DNA of 64,000 bases from Sphingomonas crusticola (GTDB taxonomy: Bacteria > Pseudomonadota > Alphaproteobacteria > Sphingomonadales > Sphingomonadaceae): assembly GCF_003391115.1 (NCBI RefSeq), contig NZ_QTJP01000001.1, positions 1,178,001 through 1,242,000 on the forward strand, given 5' to 3'. The notes beneath the pieces are model-generated. The model had not been told where the DNA came from. It did not search any database and saw only the letters and a program-made list of their open reading frames with translations. Within the stretch, counting starts at the first letter, position 1, and every line of letters starts with the position of its first letter. A program made the translations under genes and the position numbers. Of this stretch, positions 47,501 through 55,096 are shown in pieces.

Positions 47501-48368
47501 AGATTTCGGCGCCTATGCGGCGTGGAATGCGAGCGGCGACATCAAGCCGCTCGAGAAGCTGCATGGCGACGCGATCCAGGACAAACTCCGCCACCAATAT
47601 ATGCTGACCGAAGGCCATTGGTGGTCGGACCGCGTGGAGCAGCCCAACGACCTGCTGCAGCGCGAGCGGCTCGGCGGAATCGCGCTCAAGCGTAACCAGA
47701 CCTATCCCGGCAACACTGTTTCCTGGCGCTTCGACAATGACGGCGCGGCCGAGCAGGTCGCGATTCTGCTGCCGGGCGCCACCCCCGCCCGCTTCAAGGT
47801 GGTCGCCTATAATATGAGCGACGTGCCGCAAGCAGCGACCATGTCGACGTGGAATGTCACGGCCGGGCGCTGGCGCATGACGCGCAGTGTCGATGGGGCA
47901 GCGGCCGAGAGCGGTGACTTGGACCTCGAACGCAGCGGCGGAGCGCGGGTCAGCTTCCCGCCCCACGCTACCACGATCTACGAGTTCAGCCTCACTCAGG
48001 CCGGTACACCGACCGAGCAGCGGCCCGACATTGGCATCGGCACCGATGACCTTGCTGTATCCCGGCGGACGGCGCGGTTGACCATACATAGCCTGGGCGG
48101 CGCGGACGCGCCCGCGGGCGTGGCGACAATCGAGGATGCGCGCGGCCGGGTTCTGGCCAGTGCGCCGATCCCCGCGATGGCGGCACCGCGCGATCTGATG
48201 CCACAGACCATCAATGTGGCGCTCAAGCTGCCCGCGGAAGGCGGCGGCGGAATAGTGCGGATACGCCTCGCCGACGGCAGCCCCGAGGTGACGCAGCACA
48301 ACAATCAGGTGTCACTGCCTGACCAGCTTGCCGTGACAACAGGAAAAGATCGTTACAAAGCGCGGTAG
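44553..48368 (+). CDS. Large exported LamG-domain protein, probable polysaccharide-active enzyme
   Basis: 1271 residues. AGAGGAAG precedes ATG 44553, and the signal peptide runs to APAMAAPAG (residue about 28). Residues about 60-250 form a LamG/concanavalin-type beta-sandwich (TLSFFWRSRTPVG, AWRHIAFAWDETVGVRLYVDG, FDELRIYDHML). Two more beta-rich stretches follow. Residues about 640-1000 are helical with conserved-looking aromatic and acidic clusters (YGDFGGGISDDVDLTQQWPGLALMG, NPAGHMHFASNWYGGR, WEWQKPYSF), reminiscent of an (alpha/alpha) toroid as in many lyases and hydrolases. The C-terminus is beta-rich. I do not recognise the catalytic family. Operator and neighbours place it in pectin/rhamnogalacturonan breakdown. 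Its 3' end overlaps the convergent GH43 gene by 16 bases. Confidence 0.65.
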   Translation: MAHNMSGSGMIALATALLYQAPAMAAPAGLLFHVSADRALAADQAGGDAQPNFLSRVALVPDGKSGSAIRWQDDGVLTWNAPGNIYGRRGTLSFFWRSRTPVGVAPFVLFRVGFADHSSWDMTFLRIDWNGHGFDAFVTDTNLARVRVSFKMDTPPAPDAWRHIAFAWDETVGVRLYVDGREVARTDRTADLDSGLDQLGLAGRVVSPHQVQSRYNFMRGGDFDELRIYDHMLSGTDIAALSSLTEPATAPPAAEPAEPAERAAWLHRYGWDRVSPPVLDAAVTRIRRVEFSTARDLKQEMLKGIDGIEETTWPGVYNRSRLPGRDDYFELPDWNTYVEGGKNYDLSVPPGEKVNRIELRGAAYGTLSYDGKVIDKRPRGIMRSVTSFPERIGGMVRFSNVAQETPIQEVWAYDVAPGKEPDGTFKLSYTVRADAAPARAQLAPLTGFIDGRFPPEERTTLLALPTSGSRAAAGAGDAAGTRKRVEQASAAPLVHILIPSGFGDALPGEAPARAWNYGWENVHDGLDGVAIDIPAMDVTPGKDGLIPLDIRVKDPLWPQRDMIDVQVSVRPREARTVWLDLRDRILTDDPLYLSIASASADFGAKAVDGMNIRLVFKAREAAKAEHVADRFNQVKDNWGFLVEEHTASKREGLYRRLYADISDLLRVDPDHVQGRLYWQDISYNAQSAPDMPMPQPTPGVPLWAFRQLEDLKLVRQFVDWWIDNRQVPYGDFGGGISDDVDLTQQWPGLALMGVEPEKINASLRALSDAVYKNGMRTNGLGTITTDELHAYEEGLNSDAQRLYLNWGEPKAVERLMATVKALTGIITVNPAGHMHFASNWYGGRIVYREGPWEWQKPYSFTVMHAPILIGVYNGNPTARNLVTGVIDGWMAHGKQGADGRWTYPNEINWRTDAERVGDGGGATTPLQAAWASWRFTGDAKYLRPLEGRVASGGASITSEINENPAAVASGELGRLVAAKPPKGDFGAYAAWNASGDIKPLEKLHGDAIQDKLRHQYMLTEGHWWSDRVEQPNDLLQRERLGGIALKRNQTYPGNTVSWRFDNDGAAEQVAILLPGATPARFKVVAYNMSDVPQAATMSTWNVTAGRWRMTRSVDGAAAESGDLDLERSGGARVSFPPHATTIYEFSLTQAGTPTEQRPDIGIGTDDLAVSRRTARLTIHSLGGADAPAGVATIEDARGRVLASAPIPAMAAPRDLMPQTINVALKLPAEGGGGIVRIRLADGSPEVTQHNNQVSLPDQLAVTTGKDRYKAR

Positions 48369-49960
48369 CGGAACTCGCGGAAGCGTGCCTCGCCCGCGCC
48401 GGCGGAATAAAGGCCCGGACGCAGCATCAGAAAGCCGCCACGGACATTGTGGTGGTAGCCGGACACTTCCATCCCGCGGTCGAAGCGCTGCCAAGTGCGG
48501 CCGTCGTCGCCGCTGGTGTGGATCGCGACAATGTGGCGCTTATTGGCAATGCGTAGTTTCATGCGCCGCCCATGCGGATTGGCGGGCCGGCCGCGCTCCA
48601 TGCCATATTGGTGGGTGACGAAGCGGGTCTCGTCGAAGCCGAGGCCACAATAGAGCACCTCGTCATAGAAGAGCAGCAGACCCGCCGTACCGCCCGGCGC
48701 GATCTCGATATCGCATTCGAACTGGTAGGCAGGATCGCCGGCGATCAGCAGCAACGGCGAGCTATCCTTGGGCGCAGTGCCGCTGGCCCTGAGGAGGAGG
48801 CTGTTGCGCTCAATCCGGGCACGCTCGCGCTCGGCAGGCCCAGGCTTGAAGAAATTCCATTTGCCGCCGAGCGCCAGTGTCGCAAAATCGTCGGACAAGC
48901 GCTGACCGTGCGGCAGCGACGTGCCCCCGCGCGGCTTGGCAATGGGGTGCGACAGATCGCCCCCCTTCATCCGGAACCAGCCGTCGGACGTCCATTCAAT
49001 CGGATCGAGCAAGGCCTGGCGGCCGAGCGTCCAGAAGCCGTTCTCAAAGCCGTGATAGACCGACCACCAGCTGCCATCGGGTGCCTCGACCAGGGAGGCG
49101 TGGCCGCGCGACCACCATTTCTCATCGTCGCTGACCGTGCGGACGAGCGGATTGGCGGGGCATTGCTCCCAAGGCCCGTGGATCGAGCGCGAACGTGCGG
49201 CGATGACCATATGGCCGGTGGGCGGGCCGGCGGTGCCGCCGACGGCGGTGATCAGATAGAAATAGTCGCCGTGCCGCTCGATCTTCGGCCCTTCGGGGGA
49301 GAAGCTCTCGACGTCCCATTCGGCCGGATAACGCCAGGGATCGTAGACATGCTCGACCGGCCCGACGGTCGAGAGGCCGTCAGCGGCAAGGCGGATGCGG
49401 TCGCCGCCCGACAGGAACAGCCAGCGCGATCCGTCCTCGCCGACCGCATGGCAGGGATCGATATGGCGCGGCATGTGGAGATCGATCGGATCGCTCCACG
49501 GCCCGTCGATATGATCCGCCCAGATCACCCAAATCGAATTGGGATCGGCCTTGGTAGGGACATAGAGGAAGTAGCGGCCATCGTGCTTGGCAAGGCTGAC
49601 TGCCCAGACGGAACCGATATTGCGCGTCAGCGCCGCCTTGCGCGGCTGCCAGTTCACCAGATCGCGCGAATGCCAGATCGTCAGCCCCGGATAGGAATCG
49701 AAGCTGGAGAAGGTCATGTAATAATCGGCGCCGTCCTTCAGGATGGCTGGATCGGGGTGGTCCCCGCCGATCAGCGGGTTGAGGAACCGTCCGTCGCCGA
49801 GGTCGGCGATCCGCTGATTGTCGAAGCCGCGGCGCCAGCCCTCGCTTGCGGAACCGCAAGAGGCGCCGCGGCCCTCCGCCTTCGCCGCTTCCGGCCCGGC
49901 GATGGCAATTGCGCCCCCGGCGAGAGCGAGGCGGAAGGCGTCCCGGCGCGTCGTATCCAT
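48353..49960 (-). CDS. Tat-exported GH43-family glycosidase
   Basis: 535 residues from ATG 49960, next to the acetylesterase stop (TGATG). The Tat signal is MDTTRRDAFRLALAGGAIAI. The five-bladed propeller catalytic domain shows the GH43 triad in context: GDHPDPAIL (base Asp about 70), RHIDPCHAV (pKa-tuning Asp) and FSPEGPKI (acid Glu). A C-terminal beta-sandwich (about 340-535, WNFFKPGPAERERARIE, YQFECDIEIAPGGTAGLLLFYDE) resembles the GH43 C2/laminin-type domain. Family members are arabinofuranosidases, xylosidases or galactosidases, and arabinan/galactan side chains of pectin are the likely target here. Confidence 0.88.
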   Translation of the reverse strand: MDTTRRDAFRLALAGGAIAIAGPEAAKAEGRGASCGSASEGWRRGFDNQRIADLGDGRFLNPLIGGDHPDPAILKDGADYYMTFSSFDSYPGLTIWHSRDLVNWQPRKAALTRNIGSVWAVSLAKHDGRYFLYVPTKADPNSIWVIWADHIDGPWSDPIDLHMPRHIDPCHAVGEDGSRWLFLSGGDRIRLAADGLSTVGPVEHVYDPWRYPAEWDVESFSPEGPKIERHGDYFYLITAVGGTAGPPTGHMVIAARSRSIHGPWEQCPANPLVRTVSDDEKWWSRGHASLVEAPDGSWWSVYHGFENGFWTLGRQALLDPIEWTSDGWFRMKGGDLSHPIAKPRGGTSLPHGQRLSDDFATLALGGKWNFFKPGPAERERARIERNSLLLRASGTAPKDSSPLLLIAGDPAYQFECDIEIAPGGTAGLLLFYDEVLYCGLGFDETRFVTHQYGMERGRPANPHGRRMKLRIANKRHIVAIHTSGDDGRTWQRFDRGMEVSGYHHNVRGGFLMLRPGLYSAGAGEARFREFRYRAL

Positions 49961-50781
49961 CAGCGCACCAGCAAGCCGCGGATCTCGGGCACGGCACGCC
50001 AAAGCTCCCGCGTCACCATCGCCGAGAAGTAGTCGGCCCCCGCCGTGCCTAAATGCGTGTGGTCGAACGCGCGCTTGGCGCGCGCGATCGGTTGATCGTC
50101 GACCTCGTTGACCGCGGCCGTCGCCGGGGCGGCGCCGCTTTCAGGCACCTGCGCCAGTCTGTCAGCATTGGCCGGTCCCATCCCCTGCACCGCCGTCGAG
50201 CTCTCCGCATTCAGGTCCAGCAGCGGCACGCGCAGGTCGGCCGCGACCTTGCGGATCGCGTCCGCCCACGGCGCGAGATCATTGTCGAGCTTGCCGTCCT
50301 TGAACATGCGCCGGGTCAGCGGGGTGACGAGCACCGGCTTCGCGCCGGCGGCACGGGCTTCCTCGACATAATGGCGGATGTTGACCGGGAATTCGGTGCG
50401 CAGGTCGGTCGATCGGCCGGGCTTGCCGGGCTGATCGTTATGCCCGAACTGGATCAGCACCCACCGGTTCTGGTAACCGGGCACCCGCATCTCGTTGAGC
50501 GCCAGGGCCCAGGATCCTTCGGCACGATAGCTGCCGGAACTTCGCCCGCCGCGCGCGAGGTTGATGCAGGCGAGGAACGAACTGACATGAAGCGCGCAGA
50601 AGCTCGCCCCCCATCCGCTCGACACCGCCATGGTGCTGTCGCCGACCAGGATGATCTTCGAGGCCTTGATGGGCGCGTTGGCAGAAGGTGCCGCTGTAGC
50701 GGGGGCGGCTTGCGCATGGGCCGCGACCGATAAGGCCAGCCCTCCAGCCATTGCGAGCATCTTCCGCAACGGGTTGTTCAC
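49960..50781 (-). CDS. Rhamnogalacturonan acetylesterase (SGNH hydrolase)
   Basis: 273 residues from GTG 50781, which has AGAGGGAAA upstream; the frame is open to 50880 but that part overlaps the receptor tail. A signal peptide (MAGGLALSVAAHAQA) leads into the SGNH core: GDSTM with Ser49 as nucleophile, ARGGRSSGSY (Gly block), FGHNDQPG (Asn block), and DHTHLGTAGADYF with the catalytic Asp and His. This block pattern is that of rhamnogalacturonan acetylesterases (RhgT/RGAE, CE12), which deacetylate galacturonic acid so that lyases can act. It is in the same transcription unit as the TonB receptor and GH43 gene. Confidence 0.9.
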   Translation of the reverse strand: MNNPLRKMLAMAGGLALSVAAHAQAAPATAAPSANAPIKASKIILVGDSTMAVSSGWGASFCALHVSSFLACINLARGGRSSGSYRAEGSWALALNEMRVPGYQNRWVLIQFGHNDQPGKPGRSTDLRTEFPVNIRHYVEEARAAGAKPVLVTPLTRRMFKDGKLDNDLAPWADAIRKVAADLRVPLLDLNAESSTAVQGMGPANADRLAQVPESGAAPATAAVNEVDDQPIARAKRAFDHTHLGTAGADYFSAMVTRELWRAVPEIRGLLVR

Positions 50782-50860
50782 GGCGTTTCCCTCTGATGTG
50801 GTAATCCCCTGGAAAAGAATGCGCCCTCCGCCCGTCGGACGGAGAGCGCCGAGGGGGAGG

Positions 50861-53791
50861 TTACATCTTGAAGCGCGCACCCATCAGGAAGGTGCGGCCG
50901 AAGTGATTATATTCGTAATTGCGGTTGGCATCGACGTCGACGTAGCGGTCGCGATAGGCGTCGGTGAGGTTGGTGCCCTCCAGCGACAGTTCGAGCTGCT
51001 CGGTCAGGCGGTAGCGGATCGACGCGTCGACGTTGGTGATCGAATTATAACCTTCGAACACGTTGCCGGTACCCGAGCCAGCATCGACATAGCCGCTGCG
51101 ATAGCTAATCGACGCGCGCGCCGAGAATTTGCCATCCTCGTAATACAGGGTGGCATTATAAGCGCGCTTGGACAGACCATAGAGCGTTTCGTCCCGGGTC
51201 ACGTTGATCAACCCGCCACCCGGTACGATCGCCGGGCCCTGCTGGGTGTAGCTAGCATGGGACGACACGAAGGTCGCGTTGGCGATGCCGCCGAAATTGG
51301 ACAGGAAGCCGGGCAGGAATTTGAACGGTGCCTGCACTGAAAGCTCGATGCCCTTGAGCGTGGCGCCCGCGCCATTGCCGGTGGTCGAGATCGTCCAGAT
51401 CGGCTGGGACAGCTGCGCCGGATTGAGCGCAGCGGGTGAAGACGGCACGAGCACCGAAACCGGCAGGCCGGTCGAGGTGAAGGTCGCGCCGGTCTGCGTC
51501 ACCGCCACCGGGAAGCTCGACACGTCCTTCTTGAACACGGCGACGGAAGCCACCGATTGCGGCGCGAAATACCATTCGACCGCCGCATCGAAGGCAGTCG
51601 CGAGGAACGGCTTCAGCCGCGGATTGCCGAAGGTCACCCGGTAGTTGAAGCCGTCCGCCGAACCGCCCGGCGTGACGTTGCCCAGCGCCGGACGGGTCAG
51701 CACTTTGGCGATCGAGCCGCGCACCACGACATCGTGGATCGGGAACAGTGCCACGTTGATTGCGGGCAGCCAATTCTCGTAATTGCGCGAGACGTTGACG
51801 ACGGTACCGCTGTTCAGCCCGTACGAAGCCTGATGGGTATGAACGTAGCGCACACCCGCGTTCAGGGCGTAGTCGAGGCCGAAGATATTGCTCTTGGCAT
51901 CGATCTGAAGATAGCCGCCCTTCACCTCTTCGGTAACGCCGCGATTATTACCGACGTCGAGTGCAGGTGTCCGATTATAGAGTCCAGTAAACTGGGAAGC
52001 CGCATCGATGTTCGGGATCAGGAATTCCGAGGTCGTACCGGAAGGCTGGCCGGCCTTGCCGAGCTTCGCCAGCTCCGACAATGCCGACGTCGCCTGGAAG
52101 CCGTAAATCGCCGTCGGGCCGAAGAGCGTCGTGGGCGAGCAGGTGATCGTGCCGAGCACGAGATCGCGCCCGCCATTGCCGCACACGGCGGTATCACGGG
52201 TGAAGGCGGTGATGTCGTAATCGAAGCGGCGATAGACGCCGCCGGCCTTGACCGTGAAGCCGTCGACCGCTTCCCATTCGGCACGCAGCTGCGCGGTACG
52301 GAATTTGTTGGTGACGTTCGATGGCCGGTCGCGAATTTCCGCCAGCTGAAACACGGCAGGATCGGTGACGCTGGTCCCGTAGGTCAGCACCGGGCTGCGG
52401 CTGTCCGTGTAATCATATTTGTAGCCTTGGGCGTCGCGGTCGTCATAGACGATCGTGGTCTCGACGGGGATGTCGGCATTCGATTTGGAGATACCGCCCA
52501 GCACGGTGAACCGGAAGCGATCGGTGATATCCTGATCCCAGCTACCGCCGATCTGGTAGAATTCGGTCGAGGATTTGCGCAAATAATGTTCGGTGCGGAC
52601 CCACGCATCGTTGAGCGTCGCTGAGATCATATTGTTGTCGGCATCATAGGTCGGCGTAAGGACGTTGATCGACCGCTCGTTGGAACGGAGCAGCACTTCA
52701 AGCCACTTCTCCTCGCGCGTTTCCTTGAACTTGGAATAGAGGCCGTCGATCGACACCTTGGTCGCGTCGGTCGGCGCCCACTGCACGCTGCCAGTAACGC
52801 CAAGCCGCTCGCGATCGTGGCGCACGACGCCGTAACGCGGGATACGCGGGTGGAAGGACAGGGCCGCCTTGTCGCACGCCGCACTGGGGCGATAGGTGCC
52901 ACCGGTATTGTTGGCCGGCGTGGTGCTGGTTGCGGTGGTGTAAAAGCAGGGCGTGCCGTCGACACTGTCGAACCGCGCCTGCGCCCAGCGGACCGAATTG
53001 TTGCCGAGCTCGAGATTGTTGGTCTTGGAATAAGCCGCCGAGACCGACGCCCCGAGCGTTCCATCCTCAGACTTCCACGACAGCAGGCCGGCGACGCGCG
53101 GGCCGAAATTCTTGCTGAGATCGTTATAGCTGGCCTGGGCCGAGCCGACGGCGGTGAAGCCGCGTTTGCCCGCGAGCGGGTTGCCGGTGTTGAGGTCGAC
53201 CACGGCCCCGAGCGAGCCTTCGTCGAGCGAGGCCTCGGCGGTCTTGTGGACGACTATCGAGTTGAACAGCTCGGACGCGAACACGTTGAAATCGAACGCG
53301 CGGTCGCGATTGGAACTGGCGCCGTCGGTGGCCGTGGCGATCGTCTCGAGCCCGTTGACGCGCACGCGCGTGAACTGCGCGCCAAGGCCGCGCACCGTGA
53401 TGGCACGACCTTCGCCGGCATCGCGCTGGATCGAGATGCCGGGGATGCGCTGGAGCGATTCCGCCAAGTTCTGATCCGGGAATTTGGCGATATCCTCGGC
53501 GACGATTGCATCGACGGAGGACACCGAAGTCCGCTTAACGTTGATGGCGGCGCCGAGCGAGGCGCGGAAGCCGGTAACCACGATCTCGTCGGTGCCGGTC
53601 TCACCCGGAGCGCCGGGAGGAGTCTGCGTCGCTTCGGGATTAGCCGAGGCGCCTGGCGCCGACTGAGCAATATCGGCGGTAGCCGGAGCTGTGGGCGCCT
53701 GAGCGAGCACGGGACCCGCAACAATCGCTGCCGCGAGCGCGGCAATCGACGCGCCTGCGCGCGAGATGGATTTGTAACCCCCTTCAGACAT
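50861..53791 (-). CDS. TonB-dependent receptor of the pectin locus
   Basis: 976 residues from ATG 53791 (GGAGGGAGT upstream); GTG 53797 would add two residues. Signal peptide to about VLAQ, an Ala/Pro/Thr-rich linker, then DEIVVTGFRASLGAAINVKR, a plug with AEDIAKFPDQNLAESLQRIPGISIQRDAGEGRAITVRG, and a large barrel ending HFGRTFLMGARFKM. This FPDQNLAESLQRIPG subtype is the sphingomonad/Caulobacter carbohydrate receptor class. It should import pectic or rhamnogalacturonan oligosaccharides. The operator at 53865-53878 lies 74 bases upstream of the ATG. A GC-rich hairpin follows the stop (about 50825-50848) but without a T-run. Confidence 0.92.
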   Translation of the reverse strand: MSEGGYKSISRAGASIAALAAAIVAGPVLAQAPTAPATADIAQSAPGASANPEATQTPPGAPGETGTDEIVVTGFRASLGAAINVKRTSVSSVDAIVAEDIAKFPDQNLAESLQRIPGISIQRDAGEGRAITVRGLGAQFTRVRVNGLETIATATDGASSNRDRAFDFNVFASELFNSIVVHKTAEASLDEGSLGAVVDLNTGNPLAGKRGFTAVGSAQASYNDLSKNFGPRVAGLLSWKSEDGTLGASVSAAYSKTNNLELGNNSVRWAQARFDSVDGTPCFYTTATSTTPANNTGGTYRPSAACDKAALSFHPRIPRYGVVRHDRERLGVTGSVQWAPTDATKVSIDGLYSKFKETREEKWLEVLLRSNERSINVLTPTYDADNNMISATLNDAWVRTEHYLRKSSTEFYQIGGSWDQDITDRFRFTVLGGISKSNADIPVETTIVYDDRDAQGYKYDYTDSRSPVLTYGTSVTDPAVFQLAEIRDRPSNVTNKFRTAQLRAEWEAVDGFTVKAGGVYRRFDYDITAFTRDTAVCGNGGRDLVLGTITCSPTTLFGPTAIYGFQATSALSELAKLGKAGQPSGTTSEFLIPNIDAASQFTGLYNRTPALDVGNNRGVTEEVKGGYLQIDAKSNIFGLDYALNAGVRYVHTHQASYGLNSGTVVNVSRNYENWLPAINVALFPIHDVVVRGSIAKVLTRPALGNVTPGGSADGFNYRVTFGNPRLKPFLATAFDAAVEWYFAPQSVASVAVFKKDVSSFPVAVTQTGATFTSTGLPVSVLVPSSPAALNPAQLSQPIWTISTTGNGAGATLKGIELSVQAPFKFLPGFLSNFGGIANATFVSSHASYTQQGPAIVPGGGLINVTRDETLYGLSKRAYNATLYYEDGKFSARASISYRSGYVDAGSGTGNVFEGYNSITNVDASIRYRLTEQLELSLEGTNLTDAYRDRYVDVDANRNYEYNHFGRTFLMGARFKM

Positions 53792-53864
53792 GCCCACTCC
53801 CTCCTCTGCCGCACCCTTTTTGGGCGCGATCCGTCATTTGACTTGTGGCGAATTAAACGCATCC

Positions 53865-53878
53865 GGTAACCGGTGTCA
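53865..53878. promoter_or_regulatory. LacI-type operator upstream of the pectin TonB receptor
   Basis: GGTAACCGGTGTCA, identical over all 14 bases to the site at 58390-58403. The ACCGGT core is a perfect palindrome. Its position 74 bases before the receptor ATG is suitable for repression of the receptor, acetylesterase and GH43 unit by the LacI protein encoded at 58426-59445. Confidence 0.7.
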
Positions 53879-53910
53879 ATCCATTGGTGAAAACCGCTTC
53901 CAGCCTCCGC

Positions 53911-55095
53911 CTAAAACAGGGCGAGTGGGATGGCGCCGTGCGCGAGAACACGATCATGGAAGCGGCGTAGGCCGGCCCCGTCGCCCCTGCTTATACTCGC
54001 GTTGCGCCGTTGCACGATCTCCAGCCAGGTGAGCGCCTGCCCGGCAAAGGACGCGGGCTCGGCAGCCATGCGCGCCACATCCTTCGCGAACGGCGCAAAG
54101 ATCACGGGATCGCCTTGCAGGCCGCGCAGTGTGTCCAGCGCCTTGTCTGTCGACCACCCAAGATAGTTGACACCGGTATCGACCAGTAGGCGCCCGAGCC
54201 GGAACAGCATCCATTGGCAATAGCCGATGGCGGCACGCGGCTCGGCGGCATAGGCGCCGGCCTCGGCGGCGAGCTGTTCGGCATAGATCGCCCAGCCCTC
54301 GACGAACCCGGCGGCAGCCTTAAGCCGCAGCGGATGCGGATCAACCGCCGCTTGCAGCGGCGATTGCACCATATGACCAGGCAAGGTTTCGTGGTGGACG
54401 ACGCTAGGCAAGGACCAGCTGGGCCGCTGGCGGATGGCGTGCAGATCGACATGATAGGCGCCCGCCACCGCCCCGTCCGGCGCGGGCAGCGAGCGATAGC
54501 CGGCCTTGCCCGCGCCCTCCTCCGCAGGTGTCATGCGCACGATCGAGACCCCAAGCGACGCGGGCAAAACCCGCCCGAACTGGCTGGGCAGACGCGCGCG
54601 CGCGGCAGCCAGCCAGACATTCATGTCCGCGACCGCCCGGGCGCGGCCGGCATCGTCATCGGAATACAGAAAGCGGGGGTCGCGCGCCAAGGTACGCAGT
54701 CGTTCGGCGACCGTACCGTTCACCAGCCCCTGCTGGCGCAACAGCCGATCCGCCCGCCGGGTAAATGCCGTGCTGGCATCAAGCGCGCGGCGATGCGCCA
54801 GATCAGGTGAGATATCGATGCCGGACTGGAGGCGAAGCTGGAATGCGTAACGTTGGCCGGGGGCGGCCGTGGCGAGACGCCGTTCGAGATCCGCTCCGCG
54901 CAACGCGGCGGCGGCATCGAGTTGCACACCTTCCGACAGGCCGGCCGTCTCGATCGCCCGCAGCAGGCGAAGCCGTTCGGCGGGTAGCAAGGAGGCCGCT
55001 TCATCGAGGAGGATGCGCGCCCGCCTGTCAGCCCCCGGCGCCGCCCCGATCGCGAGCAGGGCTCCCCCTGCGATCACGGTCCGGCGGTCGATCAT
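53911..55095 (-). CDS. Exported DUF885 zinc-metallohydrolase-like protein
   Basis: 394 residues from ATG 55095, starting one base after the carboxylesterase stop. A Tat-like signal (MIDRRTVIAGGALLAIGA) is followed by a mostly helical domain with HHETLPGHMVQ, the HExxPGH zinc motif of DUF885, and EGWAIYAEQLA further on, which supplies the third ligand. DUF885 proteins are about 550-600 residues as a rule, so this one is short at the N-terminus. They are related to M32-like carboxypeptidases, but their substrates are mostly unknown. Its place in a pectin operon is unusual and may mean a role on a glycan-derived ester or amide. Confidence 0.78.
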   Translation of the reverse strand: MIDRRTVIAGGALLAIGAAPGADRRARILLDEAASLLPAERLRLLRAIETAGLSEGVQLDAAAALRGADLERRLATAAPGQRYAFQLRLQSGIDISPDLAHRRALDASTAFTRRADRLLRQQGLVNGTVAERLRTLARDPRFLYSDDDAGRARAVADMNVWLAAARARLPSQFGRVLPASLGVSIVRMTPAEEGAGKAGYRSLPAPDGAVAGAYHVDLHAIRQRPSWSLPSVVHHETLPGHMVQSPLQAAVDPHPLRLKAAAGFVEGWAIYAEQLAAEAGAYAAEPRAAIGYCQWMLFRLGRLLVDTGVNYLGWSTDKALDTLRGLQGDPVIFAPFAKDVARMAAEPASFAGQALTWLEIVQRRNASISRGDGAGLRRFHDRVLAHGAIPLALF

Positions 55096-55096
55096 G

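Noticed and set aside
48572-50032. 486-codon plus-strand frame opposite GH43
   Set aside because: Antisense shadow of GH43, which carries the full catalytic triad.
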